This document shows positions 1-13,300 of a DNA stretch of 57,299 nt, piece by piece (within the stretch, counting starts at the first letter, position 1; each line of letters begins with the position of its first letter). The position numbers were made by a program, and so were the translations under genes. Under the pieces are notes generated by a model, which had not been told where the DNA came from, made no database searches, and saw only the letters and a list, made by a program, of their open reading frames with translations. This DNA comes from Acanthaster planci (Eukaryota > Echinodermata > Asteroidea > Valvatida > Acanthasteridae): positions 245,465 to 302,763 of the forward strand of contig NW_019091581.1 in NCBI RefSeq assembly GCF_001949145.1. The letters run 5' to 3'.

Positions 1-1336
1 CCAGAAGAAATTTGGAAAATCCAGTTCTTACACAGTAACAGAATATGGTTTAAGCATGGGGAGTTACTTATCACTTTGCCTTATTTGTAAAGTTAATAAA
101 ACTGGAGTTAAACTGGCACATGCAAGTGCATTTTTTCACGTTTGAATTTTTGAATGCTACTTAATAGAAAAAAGTTCTAGGTTCTATTTGAAAAGCTAGT
201 GAAAAATACAGAGTTTGACATATTAGTTTTCTTTTATTCAAGTGTAACATCTTTGTAAACATGACATCTGCATTTTTGACTTTCTCAATTTCATGAACGT
301 AACATTTTCTCAGCAATGTAAATGCACATGTACCTTTACAAAAGAGTATTACTGCACAGTTGAAACACCTCCATGATTCCAATATAACAATTCGGTACAT
401 GTACCTACATGTAGCAGCTGAGCAAGGTGGTGGAATCCCTAACATGGTGCACTTCAGCATTCCCTAGTGCAGTGTTGCCTACCCTCTTTGTTGAAAAAAC
501 TTATGTCGTGAAATTTAGTCTGAAATTCAAAAATGGTGATGTCCGGAAATTAAACACAAATTCAGCTGAGTGTTCCCTATTTCAACAAATCTCAGAAAGT
601 CCCACATTAACATTTAAGAATTTCTTAAACGTTGATAAAATGTGATAAATCATTATTATATGTATGTTACCTCCACCCTCCCAAATACATGTTTGTGAGA
701 AAATTGTTTTCTTATGTGTATGGGTGCATTTTAATAGAGTTCATCGGGCATTTTGAAATAAAATGGGAAAATTAGGTCAAAACAGGATTCCATTGGAACT
801 TTGTAGTGTTTAAAGAGAGCTCAATGAAATTGGTCTTATTATGAAATTTAGGGTAAAGGTGTTGCTGTAACAAGGCACTAGTGGTGAAAAAATTAAGATA
901 CGCCACGTTAGGGGCCACACCACGTTAGGGTGCTCCCACAGTACTAGGGACTAGGTCAAAGGAAATGTATTGTCCTTTGACAATTTCAGTCATTGACCAA
1001 AGAAATCCATACATTGGGCATAAGTAATTTTTCCTTGAACTGACGTATTAGCCATTAGAAAGCGATAGTATGTCCTTAAATGTCTCATTGAGAAGGGAAA
1101 ATATTGAAGTAATTTCTTAAAAACTCATTGCTTTTCCAGACCAGTTTCATGCGGTTTCTTCGCAGGATGTCCAGTTCTGGAAATCCTTCTGATTTTAGGG
1201 AGGGGGGAGGGGTACAGAAGCACTTGTAGAGACAAAAACATTTAGTAAGGCCTGAATAATTATAGAATAATGCTAACAATATTCTTACAAACAGCACTGA
1301 ATCAACCCCCGATTGACTGCATGGTTTAAATGAAGA
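1..1336. other. 5' flank of MTO1, no gene recognised
   Basis: No conserved protein, RNA gene or clear transposon was recognised here. Open frames are short and lack protein-like composition. The stretch should contain the MTO1 promoter and any 5' untranslated exon, but I see no TATA box or other element that fixes a transcription start. Two copies of the short string CCACGTTAGGG sit close together near 903-930; they are too short to classify. Confidence 0.4.
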
Positions 1337-4300
1337 ATGATGTCGTGCCACACAGCAAGACTTCGATGCAGGCTGTCATTTCTGAAGACGCGAAAGCTCT
1401 TGGAGCATCTGCAACAGTGGCATCGCTCCATCACGAAGGGCTCAGGTAGGGAGAGACTAAATCTTGTCTCAAGGGTTTACTGCTCACCTAGGAATCAGGG
1501 TCACTGTTTGTGTGACAATTGTACAATATACACTGTACCATCTCCAAGAGTAGCCAAGGAGGATTGTCATCCATGTAGAAATAAATACACATACTTTCTA
1601 GATCAGCAAAGAAGTGTGAACATGTGAGCTGTTGAGAAGTCCAGCTATTTCGTCTTGTCGAGGATGAAGCAACACAATTGAGATAAAATGATGAGGAGAA
1701 TGGTGAACCACTGCAGACCCACTAGGTGACTGAGTGGTGCGCGATAACCAAAAGAACTGTCATTAACCCCTTTGCGCCGGTAATTCTTTTGACCGTGACT
1801 GCTGGGCTGTGGTATGCCCTGAATGGAGGGCTTTGTCCAGCAGTAGGCCCCATGTGTGGCCTGCACTAATCCTCACACAAAGCTGCGGCTGTCAACGGTT
1901 CCTGGTGCGAAGGGGTTAACAATTGTTGTCGCGTGAACTTGCTCTTGCATGCCACTTCTCTCAGGGATGCACTCCTGACTTTGAGGAGTCAAAGAAGAAA
2001 GCCTTCCTCAACCTGGACGTCCCAACCTGATATTGCTACTGGAATTAGTGTCGCAGTCATTAAACCAGTTGCTGCCGGGGTTTCTGGAACCAGACTCCTT
2101 AGGTTTATACACAGAGCTGGGCTGTCTGAAATTGGACAAAGAACTGACCGTACTCAGAACAAAAGACCAAGCTGCTGGGAATTGCCAACATTTTTTCAGT
2201 TGTCAATAGCAGAGGAAATCTGTCATTGTTTTGAATTATTATACCACTGTTTGTGGCATTTAGCGCGAGCGGATTACCACCAAAGACAAAAGCACTGCAG
2301 GAATGAGCGAGACAATACAACTGTATGCTAATCTGGTCCACATTTGAAAAGACGTCATTTGCGCACTAGGCCAGTTTCGGGGACTAAAGAAAATTACGTA
2401 ATGCCGCACAATCTGGGCTTTCTTTACAAGGCGGCAGGCCTTGCTGAAATACAGGGGTGTCAACAGATGTTGCCTGTCAGATTAGTGTAGCCATCAGACA
2501 ATCATTCGTGTGGGTGTAAATGTCCATTAAATGAAGTCATGAATTTCTGAAGAATTTTGAAAACGGAAAATCTTGAAAATCTCCCGGGTATATGCCATGC
2601 AACTTCAAATTAAACCGGCAGCATATGGTTAACGGTCAGACAACCATTTATTGTTATTGTTGTTTTTTCCGTGTAACTATTACATAAGAATCCATCAAAA
2701 GGGTGATCAGGACAAGAGGGTCTGAAAAAGAATTGTCACAATACCACCTGGCCTCATGGTTTCCTGGACATCGATAACCATTGCAGTAGGCAAGCATTTG
2801 GTATAATACCAGTCATGAACTAGACAGTGAGGCTTAGCTTCACTTAAAAACATGAATTTTTTTTAACACAAGGCATTATTGTCACTAAAGTGCGTGTATG
2901 GTTGTCCTTATCACTTCAATCTAGCACTGGGATCAGGTTTTGTGTTGTTCTTGCCCTTTTTGTTTTCTCATATCTTTTGAAGGTTTGCCTGCTACCCGAA
3001 TACTGTGTATGGCATAATCAGTAGTGCATTACACATGCTGGTTTCGGCATACCCTGCATATTTATACCGTTGTCATTGATTGAGTCCATACGTGTACATC
3101 CTTAAATAGTTTCGTTCTGTTGAGTGCAGCCCAGTTGTAACAAGTCTTTTTTTCACTGATCAGTGAGATGTTTTTTTATTTCAGACGGAGCCAGCCGCAG
3201 TCCCAGCCAGTGTCATTATGATGTGGTGGTGGTCGGGGGTGGTCATGCAGGATGCGAGGCCGCAGCAGCCGCTGCCAGGACTGGTGCCCAGACTCTGCTG
3301 CTCACTCACAAGATCGAAACCATTGGTAAATTGTGGGAGGTTATGAGGATGCTCCGTCTACTCCAACAATTCTCAATCCTTTACCAGTCGGAAGACTTAT
3401 CAGGGTTGACCACATGAGCTGCAGCTCTCGTTCCTACCCTAGTGCATATACAGTGTGTTGGATTACTTTCCTTATTGTTATAAATAATGTTAGCTCATCA
3501 CCGGCTGGATGATAAATGTGTGACTACTATGCATTTCAAGAGGCGCACCGCCTTGCTTGTCATATTCTGCCATTATCAGCTGAGTTTTTGGTGGTTTCAG
3601 GCGAGATGTCCTGCAATCCCTCTTTTGGGGGCATCGGCAAAGGTCACCTGATGAGGGAGGTAGACGCACTGGATGGACTTTGTGCCAGAATAGCAGGTAC
3701 AGGCTGTCATTGATCTGTCATTTGTCACATATGCCAGACAAGTCTGGTTGGTCAGGTTGTCATTGATCTGTCTTTTGTCACATGCGCGAGACAAGTCTGG
3801 TCGGTCAGGTTGTCAGTGGTCTGTCATTTGTCACATTTGCACGACAAGTGTAATCAGTCAGGTTGTCATTGATCTGTCATTTGTCACATGCGTGAGACAA
3901 ATCTGGTCAGTCATTTGTTTCAGATCATGCTCACGTCTTGGAACAAACACACTGATAATCAACTTCGAACGATATGCATATATTTTCAGTAACTATTCAG
4001 CTTCATATATCACTTTGCATAAACACAGGGAAAAACTGAGCCTGCCCATTTGAAATCAATAGAGGGTTCGATAATTCAGAACATCCTGGTCTGAGTCACT
4101 CGTTGACATGCATGCTGTAGATGCTGCCTTGGTTCTGTAGATGTGGTCAGCTGCCAGTGTGGTCAGCTGACACCCATCAACCAATCAAAAATCTTTTTTT
4201 CAGATTTCTGCTCAGAATGATGTCACAGTTGCTGTAAGTCAGCTCATAGTGGCAAATGGTCACGTGTATCAAATGTTGTTTCAGCATTGCTATGAGCTCC

Positions 4301-7300
4301 ATTGAAATAACACATGACACTGACCTACATCTTCTTGTGTGTCTGGAGTTTGCAGGTTGAAGAGTGGGCAGTGTCTTTGAAAGTCAAAATCTTGGCAAAA
4401 CCAAGAAGTTGGAGGGGCATTTCCATGAAAATTTGTCATCCTGATAACTGATAATGTGGGGCACTATTATGAAGACAGTTATTTCGGAAAGCTACGGACA
4501 TTAACAGATAGCAAGGACCTATCTTTATAGTATTTTTGGGATTACTTTTTCATTTGCCTACTTCAGTGATTTCTATGCCACAAGGGAGGTTGCATAGGTG
4601 TTAGTCTGTTACCATGGCAACACATAGCCTTATGTGAGCCTTTCGAAGTCCAAATTTCAGCAGAAGTCTCCAAGACAGAGGGACACTTCCAACAAAGAGA
4701 CAGCACTAGAGTTTAGATCCTAACTTATACCACCACATGATTTAAAAGAATACATGTACATTGTGAAAAGCCCCTCCAGTCTGTCGGCCTGTTACCCATG
4801 GAATCATCCGGTAAATGTATTTATGTTGTTACAGATAAGTCAGGGATTCAGTTCAAAGTGCTCAACAGGAGAAAGGGACCGGCCGTATGGGTAAGCATTT
4901 GGTAGTGCTATGCTTTTTTAATGCATACATCTTTATTGTGTGTTCTTGATTTCCTTCCTAAACCCTCAGTGATTACAGACAGACAGGCTGTGTTGACCCT
5001 CAAACATCATTGGTACTGTGCGTTTGTCACTGGTCTATGCATGTTTGGGTATGTTGTGTTCCTCGTGTGCATCTACCAGTCAGTGTTGTCGTTAAGTCCA
5101 TCATAAGTCCTTACACAAAACGAGTGAGGGTGAACAATAGCACAGTTTCATTTGAATAGACTTCTATCATGCGGCAGCCACCTTGCATTTCTACCATTCA
5201 AAGCAGCGTAAACAAACTGAGGCTCCATGGCGAAATAGTCTGTTCCCTTTTATGTGAAGTTGTGTTACCATTGCCAATGACTGTACAGGAAACTAGACAA
5301 ACATGGCAGCTTTATGATAAAGGTCTATAGCTTGTTATGTTGCTTAAAAATGAAGACTAATAATGGGCTTGCGGGGACTTCTGACGAACTCGACTGCAAC
5401 ACTGTCATCAGGCCTCGCTTGCTGTAATTAGTGGTTCTGTCCTCGCCTTCCACCTCTGTGGTCCGGGTTCGATTCCTGGCTCAGTCCACATGTGGATTTG
5501 GTTTTCGGTCCCTACCTGATTCCCCTGGAATATTCATCTGAGGTTTCCTCCCACTTCTAAAACAGTACGTTTCTTCATTGTTTTGTTAATTATTATTTCA
5601 TCATGTGATTGGCACAGAATTCACTGTTGGATGCACAGAAATAAATCAAAAACTAAAAAGTATGTCTACCAAATGGCAGAGTGTTGCTAGGTAACAGACA
5701 GCCCCTCTTGTTCTAACACTGGCATCCTGTGTGATGTTCAAACCAGTGTTGGTAGAAAGAGTTTTTTAATCCCTGATAATGTATTTTTCCTGCCTTGCCT
5801 GAAATGTGTTGTCTCATCACTGGCTAAATTGATGCCAGTCAACACACTGAGGGTATGTTTAACTGATTGCAGCTTTTCATGTAGTGACAAAAAGACAGTC
5901 ACAAGATTTGGTTGTGAATGCGCAGACAAGGTACATGTACATGTACAGCGATTTACAGCCGTGAGTGGTTTCTATGTATTGAGTCGCACTATGTCAACTA
6001 TTAGCACGAGGCAGTGATGGCTTAGCGGTACTGTATTAAATCATTTATCATGTTACATTTTGGGGTTCAAAATAGCTGGTATGACCCCCCTTTTTGAATG
6101 TAGGGTTTGAGGGCCCAAGTTGACAGGGACTTGTACAGGAAACACATGCAAGAGGAGATACTGAACACCCCTAATCTCACAGTGAAAGCCTCTCCAGTGG
6201 AAGATCTGATCATAGGAGATGTGCAAGCCGAGAGGGAAGATACCATTGCACAGAAGGGGTGCTACGGAGTCATTCTCAGTGAGTGCTTACTTTGTTGTCT
6301 TGTTATAGTAAACTGCAACAATATCATTGAAATTCAAATGCATATTTTAAATTCCCTTGTGAGTAGAAAATAAGATGATGTGGAGAGTTTCTTGGTCGAG
6401 TTACATTTTCTGGAAATTTTGTTTTGTTTTCAGTCAGTCACCAATAATGTAGATGGATACTGTTTTAATTTACCAAGTTCACTGTGTTGCTTAAATCAAC
6501 TCCAAGAAACAAGGCTGTGTTGATTGTGTACTTAAAACTTGGGTAAAAGACTGTCAAGCTATTTTTGTGCCCTTTTACAAATGTTTGACATGTTCCTGCT
6601 CATCTTTCACCCAAAATGATCAGAATTATGTCCTCCAGAGCTCCAGAAAGACACAAGCAACTTGAGTGTAAACGTCATGCAGAAACAGCTTTAAAATAAA
6701 TCCTTCTACATGTATGTAGTACTTGAGTGTAATTGGACGAGTTCACTGTTGAGTTTTCTATGTGGAGATTATCACTGACAGACCATGGGAAGATGCTTGA
6801 TATCCTTGAAGATAAAAAGAAGACCTCTTTATGGCAAGTTACGATTGTAGGCACACGTTGAATTGTGAACGACTCATGTTACTTCACTGAAACAAAGTTT
6901 AAGGAGTTGAAGATGTGAGCACCCAAAAGAAAGATATTAGTAATACTGTTATTAAATATTAAATATTAACGTTAGACTTGTATGGCTTTATCCATGCTTT
7001 GTGATTTTGCCTGGAATGAAACAGAGGATGGAAGCCGCGTGAGCAGTAAAGCAGTGGTCCTGACCACGGGTACCTTCCTGCGAGGCGTGATTCAGATCGG
7101 ATTAGATGAACGGCCGGCTGGACGCCTGAACGACGAACCGACCATTGGCTTGGCAAAGACACTGGAGTCGGCAGGCTTCACGCTAGGAAGGCTGAAGACA
7201 GGTAGAGGGAGCTGACTTAGGATTTGTGAGCTTTCTACCTGAATAAGAGAGCCACAATATCCTGTTGGGCCGACACACCACATGTGCACACCTTTGACTT

Positions 7301-10300
7301 GGTACACATACAAGCAGGTTGGCAACTCTCGCATGTCACTGTGTGTCCTGAACCACTCCAACAGCTCAAAACTTGTGAACACCAATGGGTTTTATTCACG
7401 AGGTGACTGGTCTTGATCATGCTCCAGGATCCACTTTATTTATTGAACACATTGAAATGGGAAGGAGCCCGACTATTTTGATATATTTACAGGTATAGTC
7501 TCACTTTGACATGTACTTTTTATTTGGGCAATGAGGGTGACGAGAATTGTTTTAATCATAATTTGGAACTGCCTGTCAGAGCAAAAGGATGGTAATCTAT
7601 AATTCGCTTCTATTGCGTTTTCGCACACATTCTGTGTTCACAAAAGTTTTTGGAGGGATCACCTCACTTCCGATTCCAAATGAGCTGCTTTTGAAATAAG
7701 ACCATTGACTGTAGCACTCCATGTAATGCCATGAAGCAAAATGAGTCGCCCCCAAACCGCTTCAATAAACGAATGGTACACTGTTTCAGTCAGTGCTAAA
7801 ACAGTCCTCAACATTTTTCACCCGCATAAAGCTCATTTTTATCATGATGTGTGGTGATCAAAGTGATTGATGCATCGAAATGAAGGGCTCAGTTCTCTTT
7901 CTAATGCAAAGGAAAGCAAAACGGCTGAAACAAATGGCCTTAATACTCATGTTGTGGGATCTGGTGACAAGTCATATTGACAAGAAAGACTCACTTTACA
8001 ATCTTAAGCCAGTTGAATTAACGCCTCCCAATCATCAGCAACAAAATAGAAATGAGCCCTCTTCGAGCATTGAAGCAAGTTGAAGCCATCATTACTTCCA
8101 GCCCATGTTACACGGAGGCGTTGTAAAAAGAGCTGGGTTTTTTGATAGGTATATTTTCCAACTTGATTGAAGTTCTAACTAATTGATTTCTTCATTTTGC
8201 AGGTACACCACCTAGGTTGGACGGACGGACGATTGACTACAGCCAACTCGAGAGGCACCATGGTGACGCCACGCCCATTCCCTTCTCCTTCATGAATGAC
8301 AGGGTGACAGTAAAGGTGCTTGACAGTGTGGCTTGATTTTAGTTTTCAGCTTTCACCATTCCTGAGCACAACTTCCACCTCCATGTTACCATTTGTAAAT
8401 ATATACCTTTACCCAATGAGGTGAAAGAGTTGCAAACACATTTGCGTCACATATCTAGTGTGAACTTCTTTTGTTTTCCTGTAGTTAAGAAAAATGAGAG
8501 AAAGTACCCATTTTTGTCTAACCCTTCAAACACTCTTTAAAGCTTTGTTTTTTTGTTGTCAATTTCCTTCATTTTTCTATCAGTAAACCCTAACCTCAAA
8601 ATGCCTCTAAACCGGGTTTTCAAGAAGGGGGGGCGGCTAACCTTGTGTGGACCTGGCTTAGTCCACATTAGGCTCAAACAACCTGCAATGTGTGGACTGC
8701 ACATCCACAATTGCTATGTAAAACAAAGCTCACCAAATTCAACACACATGGGTAACTTTCTGCTTTAGAGCTGTTTCATACTTTCTGTTCAATTCTAGCC
8801 TGAAGATCAGGTGATATGTCACCTGACCCACACCACACCCGGCATTGGTCCCATCATTGTGGAGAATAAACATCTAAACGTGCACATCAAAGAGACAGTC
8901 AGTGGGCCAAGGTTAGTTGTGATGTCAACGGTTTTTAGTTTTATAAAGACAGGAATAATTAAAGCCTGGTACATCTGCTCTTCAACCATCAGAATTTGTT
9001 ATAAAGTATCTTGCAAATCACTATGACTTCTGTATTTGTCATTTGCAGAGCAAAATTTGTATCTGTTGGGGGGAGGCATGTCACATTTATGGATAGTGTC
9101 AAAAGACCTAAATGGTTGTGTGAGGAAATTGAATAAAACTTTGTCTGGTCCCTAGATACATCACTAAAGAGATTGTACAATTCACAGTTCCATTTGATGT
9201 CACATGATACCTTAAAACAATGTCAGGATTCCTGCATTGCAATCATCACCACCATCATGCTACCGTGGATGTAGACTGTTTAGAAAAATCCATTTTTTTT
9301 ATTTCCAAAGATACTGCCCATCTATCGAGTCCAAGATATTCAGGTTTGGCCCCGACAGGCTGCACCAGATTTGGTTGGAACCCGAAGGTAATTATTTGAA
9401 CTTTTTAGGCATTTTTTGATCACTTGGCTTCTCATCCTTTTGCCCAATGGAAGGATTGACATTTGTGACTGAATCCTGCAAACTGAGGCTTAACCACTTC
9501 ATGCCGGGTGGAGTTAGTGGCATGCATCACCCGCTGCTTGGCGCTTGTTCACTTTCTTTTCCCATTTTCAAAATTCTTCAAAAATTCATGTCTTCATTTA
9601 CTGGACCTGTACACCCAAACAAAGGACTGTCTTGTGGTGAGTCTTACCTGACAGGCAACCTCCATCTGTGTGTGAGTATGGCAGCCACGCCTGCAGCCCA
9701 GTACAGAGCTCCCATTGTGCGGTATTGTATCGCTCAGTGCTGGAGTGCTTTTGTCCCCGCTGATGATCAGTGGGTGCTGGCAGCGGCAAACAATGGTTCT
9801 GTTTCAAAACAATAACAGATTACCTCCGCTAAAATGGCCAGCACTCTACAGACAGCATACGAACCTTGACTGACAAGTCCCAGCAGCTGACTGATAGCAA
9901 GAAACTTTTTCTAAAAATGCTGAGCAACTTACTTTATTTTTTTTTTTTTCTTAAAAAGTTCCAATTTCGAGCACCCCAGCCATGCATATACGGCCAAGGT
10001 CTCTGGTACCGGGCTCCCCGGAAGGAAGTGGTTAAGACCATGTTTTCATAAATTCTGTTTTAGTTCGGTATGCTGATGGAAATAGATATTATGTGGGTGG
10101 AAAATGTGGAGGTTTCCTTAATGCTGATTAACATTGTTCAAGACCAGTGTTGTATTCACAAGTCCCTGTAAGCCCCTCACGAGTCAGTCAGCCTTAAGCC
10201 AACTCACAAGCTATTCAAATGAGCTGTGACAAAAGCATTCTTTTGTCATTTTTCACCCTGTTACTTATGACTGGCTTTGTGAAGGGACTTGCGACTGGAC

Positions 10301-13300
10301 TTAAGAAGGGACTTGCAAAGGACTTGTGATGTGACTCGAATACTGTTCAAGACAGACCACATTTGTATGGGTGGCCAAAGTTTGCAGAAAAATCACCTTT
10401 AGGCTGGTTTTCAAGTTTACGTCAAATTCGTTTAAAATGTACAGTTGTTCCATTAATTTTAACAAGGGTTGTGGTTTCATTTATTACTTAGTAGTACAGT
10501 GGAACGCCGCTATAACGAACATGACGGGGTCTACGCTAAATTTTCGGTACAGTGGTCATTCGGTATAGCAAATTTAACTGCCGAATGTTTCATTGCCATG
10601 TTGAATAGCACCCTCTCTTGTTCAACTGAAGTGCACCCTCTAGTGATACTATAGTTCGCGTTCGCTGTTTTCGTGATATTTTGCCACTGCATTCAAGTTT
10701 AAGGTTTCTAGAAATGTATCTGTTAATTCTTTTTGTTTTCTATTTAATCTTGAGTCACAAAATTGATATCAAGTTTATCCTAAAAGTCGTAAAGCTACTA
10801 CGCAGGATTGATCTCTGATGCATGCTGTGGCAAATCTCGGTTTATTTGTGTATCAGCGGCACCCTCTTTAGACTATTGTTAGTGCAATGCCACCGTGCAG
10901 GTACGTGTGGTTTTCCACCGCACCCGATCATGCAGAATTGTAAAACCAGTGTCCATTCAATACCGTTGACAACTAGTGGCTTTCCCTTCTAATCCTTGGG
11001 GAAATAATGGCCACTTGTCACTTTCCAACATAATAAAACCACCGACTGCTGTATCATGTTGACGTTCGGGAATTACAAACAGCAACTGAATAGTGTTCGA
11101 TAGGTTCTGTGCACAAATTATTGGGAGCCAAGGTTGATGTTTGGTACAGCCGAATTTTCAGTATGGCAGTGTTTGGTGTAGCAGCGTTCCACTGTACATG
11201 CATTATTGTCTTGTGTTTTAACTCCGGGCTGCTGTGGATTTTCTCACATTTTGTGAATTACTCTTTAACCCTAACCCTCCTCAATCCTTCACCTGTTGGA
11301 GGACTGAGGAGTGTTAGGGTTAACGTTTGTGTTGATGGCCAGCCATTGTTTTTTCAGCCGCTTGTCGGAAAGACACAACAATGATGTAAAGAGATTAACA
11401 TTGTTCAAGATTTACATGTATTGAAGACCTTTGATGCAAAGCTGCTCTGGTAACTTTGGACTCATTTTTGTTCACATTGTGTCTCATTCACTGGTTCCAC
11501 GACTCAGTGCATTCCAGCTCTATCCATGGAATCCATAGCACACGCTGATATCCAATCTAAATATTGTCTTACATGTTTAATTTTTTAATAACATTAAAAC
11601 TCTGGTTATTTTTTTGTAGGACTGAACACAGACACTGTGTACATGCAAGGTTTCTCAATCACGCTACCGGCTGACCTACAGGATCAGTGCGTCCACATGG
11701 TCAGAGGATTGGAAAACGTGGTCATGACCAGACCAGGTGAGATAATACCTATAATAACTGACCTGACAGGAGCAGTACTGTAGTAGAGTCCTTCTTTAGA
11801 TGCTGTTCAACTAAGGAGGATATTTGTAACAAATTAGGCTTATGTGCTACTGAAAACCTGCTAAACCAAACTTAAAAGGATTCTTGTCATCCGACGAATA
11901 TTCAAATGACTTTTAGAATCTTATTTCCCAGGTTGGATTACTAAAACAAGTCATCATCTGTATGAATTCGTCATTGAGGGCAGCATGTGAATCAGCCAAA
12001 CTTATGATGTGATACGTGGGAGTAGTTCCGGCAGGGTGTTTTAAATCACTCCGCACGGTGCAGTCCATGTAGTAACCGTGCACAATGTTCCGCGGTAAAA
12101 CACACTGTCGGTGTTCTGAAGTCTCTTCATCTCCATTGTTGATTGCATTTGCTTTTCAAAGTTCAGACTAAAATTGGTTTGGCAAAACCGCTTCAGTGCT
12201 GCTAATTTCATTGACAGGATTATTCTCATCGTAGGAGTGAGACGAAACCGGCTGATCATCAGCGTCACTGTCAGAAAACACACTGACGCTGAGGTTGGTA
12301 GGCTCGGAGCCCTTCATTATTGTGTACATGCAAAATGGCAAAATGGTATGGCAAAATGAAAGCATGGACTGTTGTTTTTCTTTTTTGAGTCTGCCGGACC
12401 CTTGAAACTGCAAACTTTTTTCTCCCATTGAATTTTAAATACATAGTTTAAAAAAATGAGACCTTGTCTCTGTGATATAAATGGGTACACTCTACAGTCT
12501 AAGACATATTGCAGAAAAATGTCCTCCATCGTTGAATGACATCTTTAAGTCCAGCAATTACATGTATATCAATCTATGAGGCACGGTAGGTATCAAGTTT
12601 GAAAAACTAGACAGTATGGTCTAGGTACCGGGGCTTCTGACTGTGAGAGGGATGCTGGAAATGTCCAGGATTTGCAAAATTACTGGGACTCGAGAAATAC
12701 GCAAAAATGTGCGCTTTTTGCATATCAATGCTGCCGTTGTGTTCATACACTTTATGTAGCACAGCCAACTCTGATAAGGTACTTTGCCTGAAAATTAAAC
12801 TCACCTTATATCTCAGTTGACTTGTGAACTTCGCAAAGGACTAAACTACAGTCCTGAACTAGAGCCCTGTGACATGCTACTCTCCGAATTTAAAATGGAA
12901 AATACTGAAATCCATGACTGTCTTTATAGGTAGACATAGCATGCGCCAAATCGTTGACTTGCCCTCACGCTGGTAGCTGGACCAAAAGAACCTCATTTTA
13001 CTCAACCAAAACTCACTCACCAGCAGTACTAATAATGTTGGAAACCCATTTCACCTTTTTTTGGTACACAAGGCAACATAAAGTGCCAAATTAACTTGTC
13101 CTTGAAGGCACTTGTATGAGACATGAAAACTTCAAAATCAAGAAACCTCTCTCTCTTTGAAGGTTATGGTGTGGAATATGACTTCATGGACCCCAGACAG
13201 ATCAAAAGCACTCTGGAGACCAAACGACTACAGAACTTGTTCTTTGCTGGGCAGATCAATGGCACGACAGGCTACGAGGAGGCTGCTGCTCAGGTTTGCT

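Noticed and set aside
1933-2331. 132-residue + strand frame in MTO1 intron 1
   Set aside because: Most of it overlaps the TTAA MITE at 2064-2628 and it lacks recognisable protein features.
3705-3916. CRISPR-like regular repeat
   Set aside because: Copies are contiguous with no spacers, and the host is an animal.
5440-5490. tRNA gene suggested by the B box GGTTCGATTCC
   Set aside because: No paired acceptor, D or anticodon arms; the sequence continues into a SINE body and has a second copy.
9447-9815. 122-residue + strand frame in MTO1 intron 9
   Set aside because: It lies mainly in the second TTAA MITE and is not shared as a frame with the first copy.
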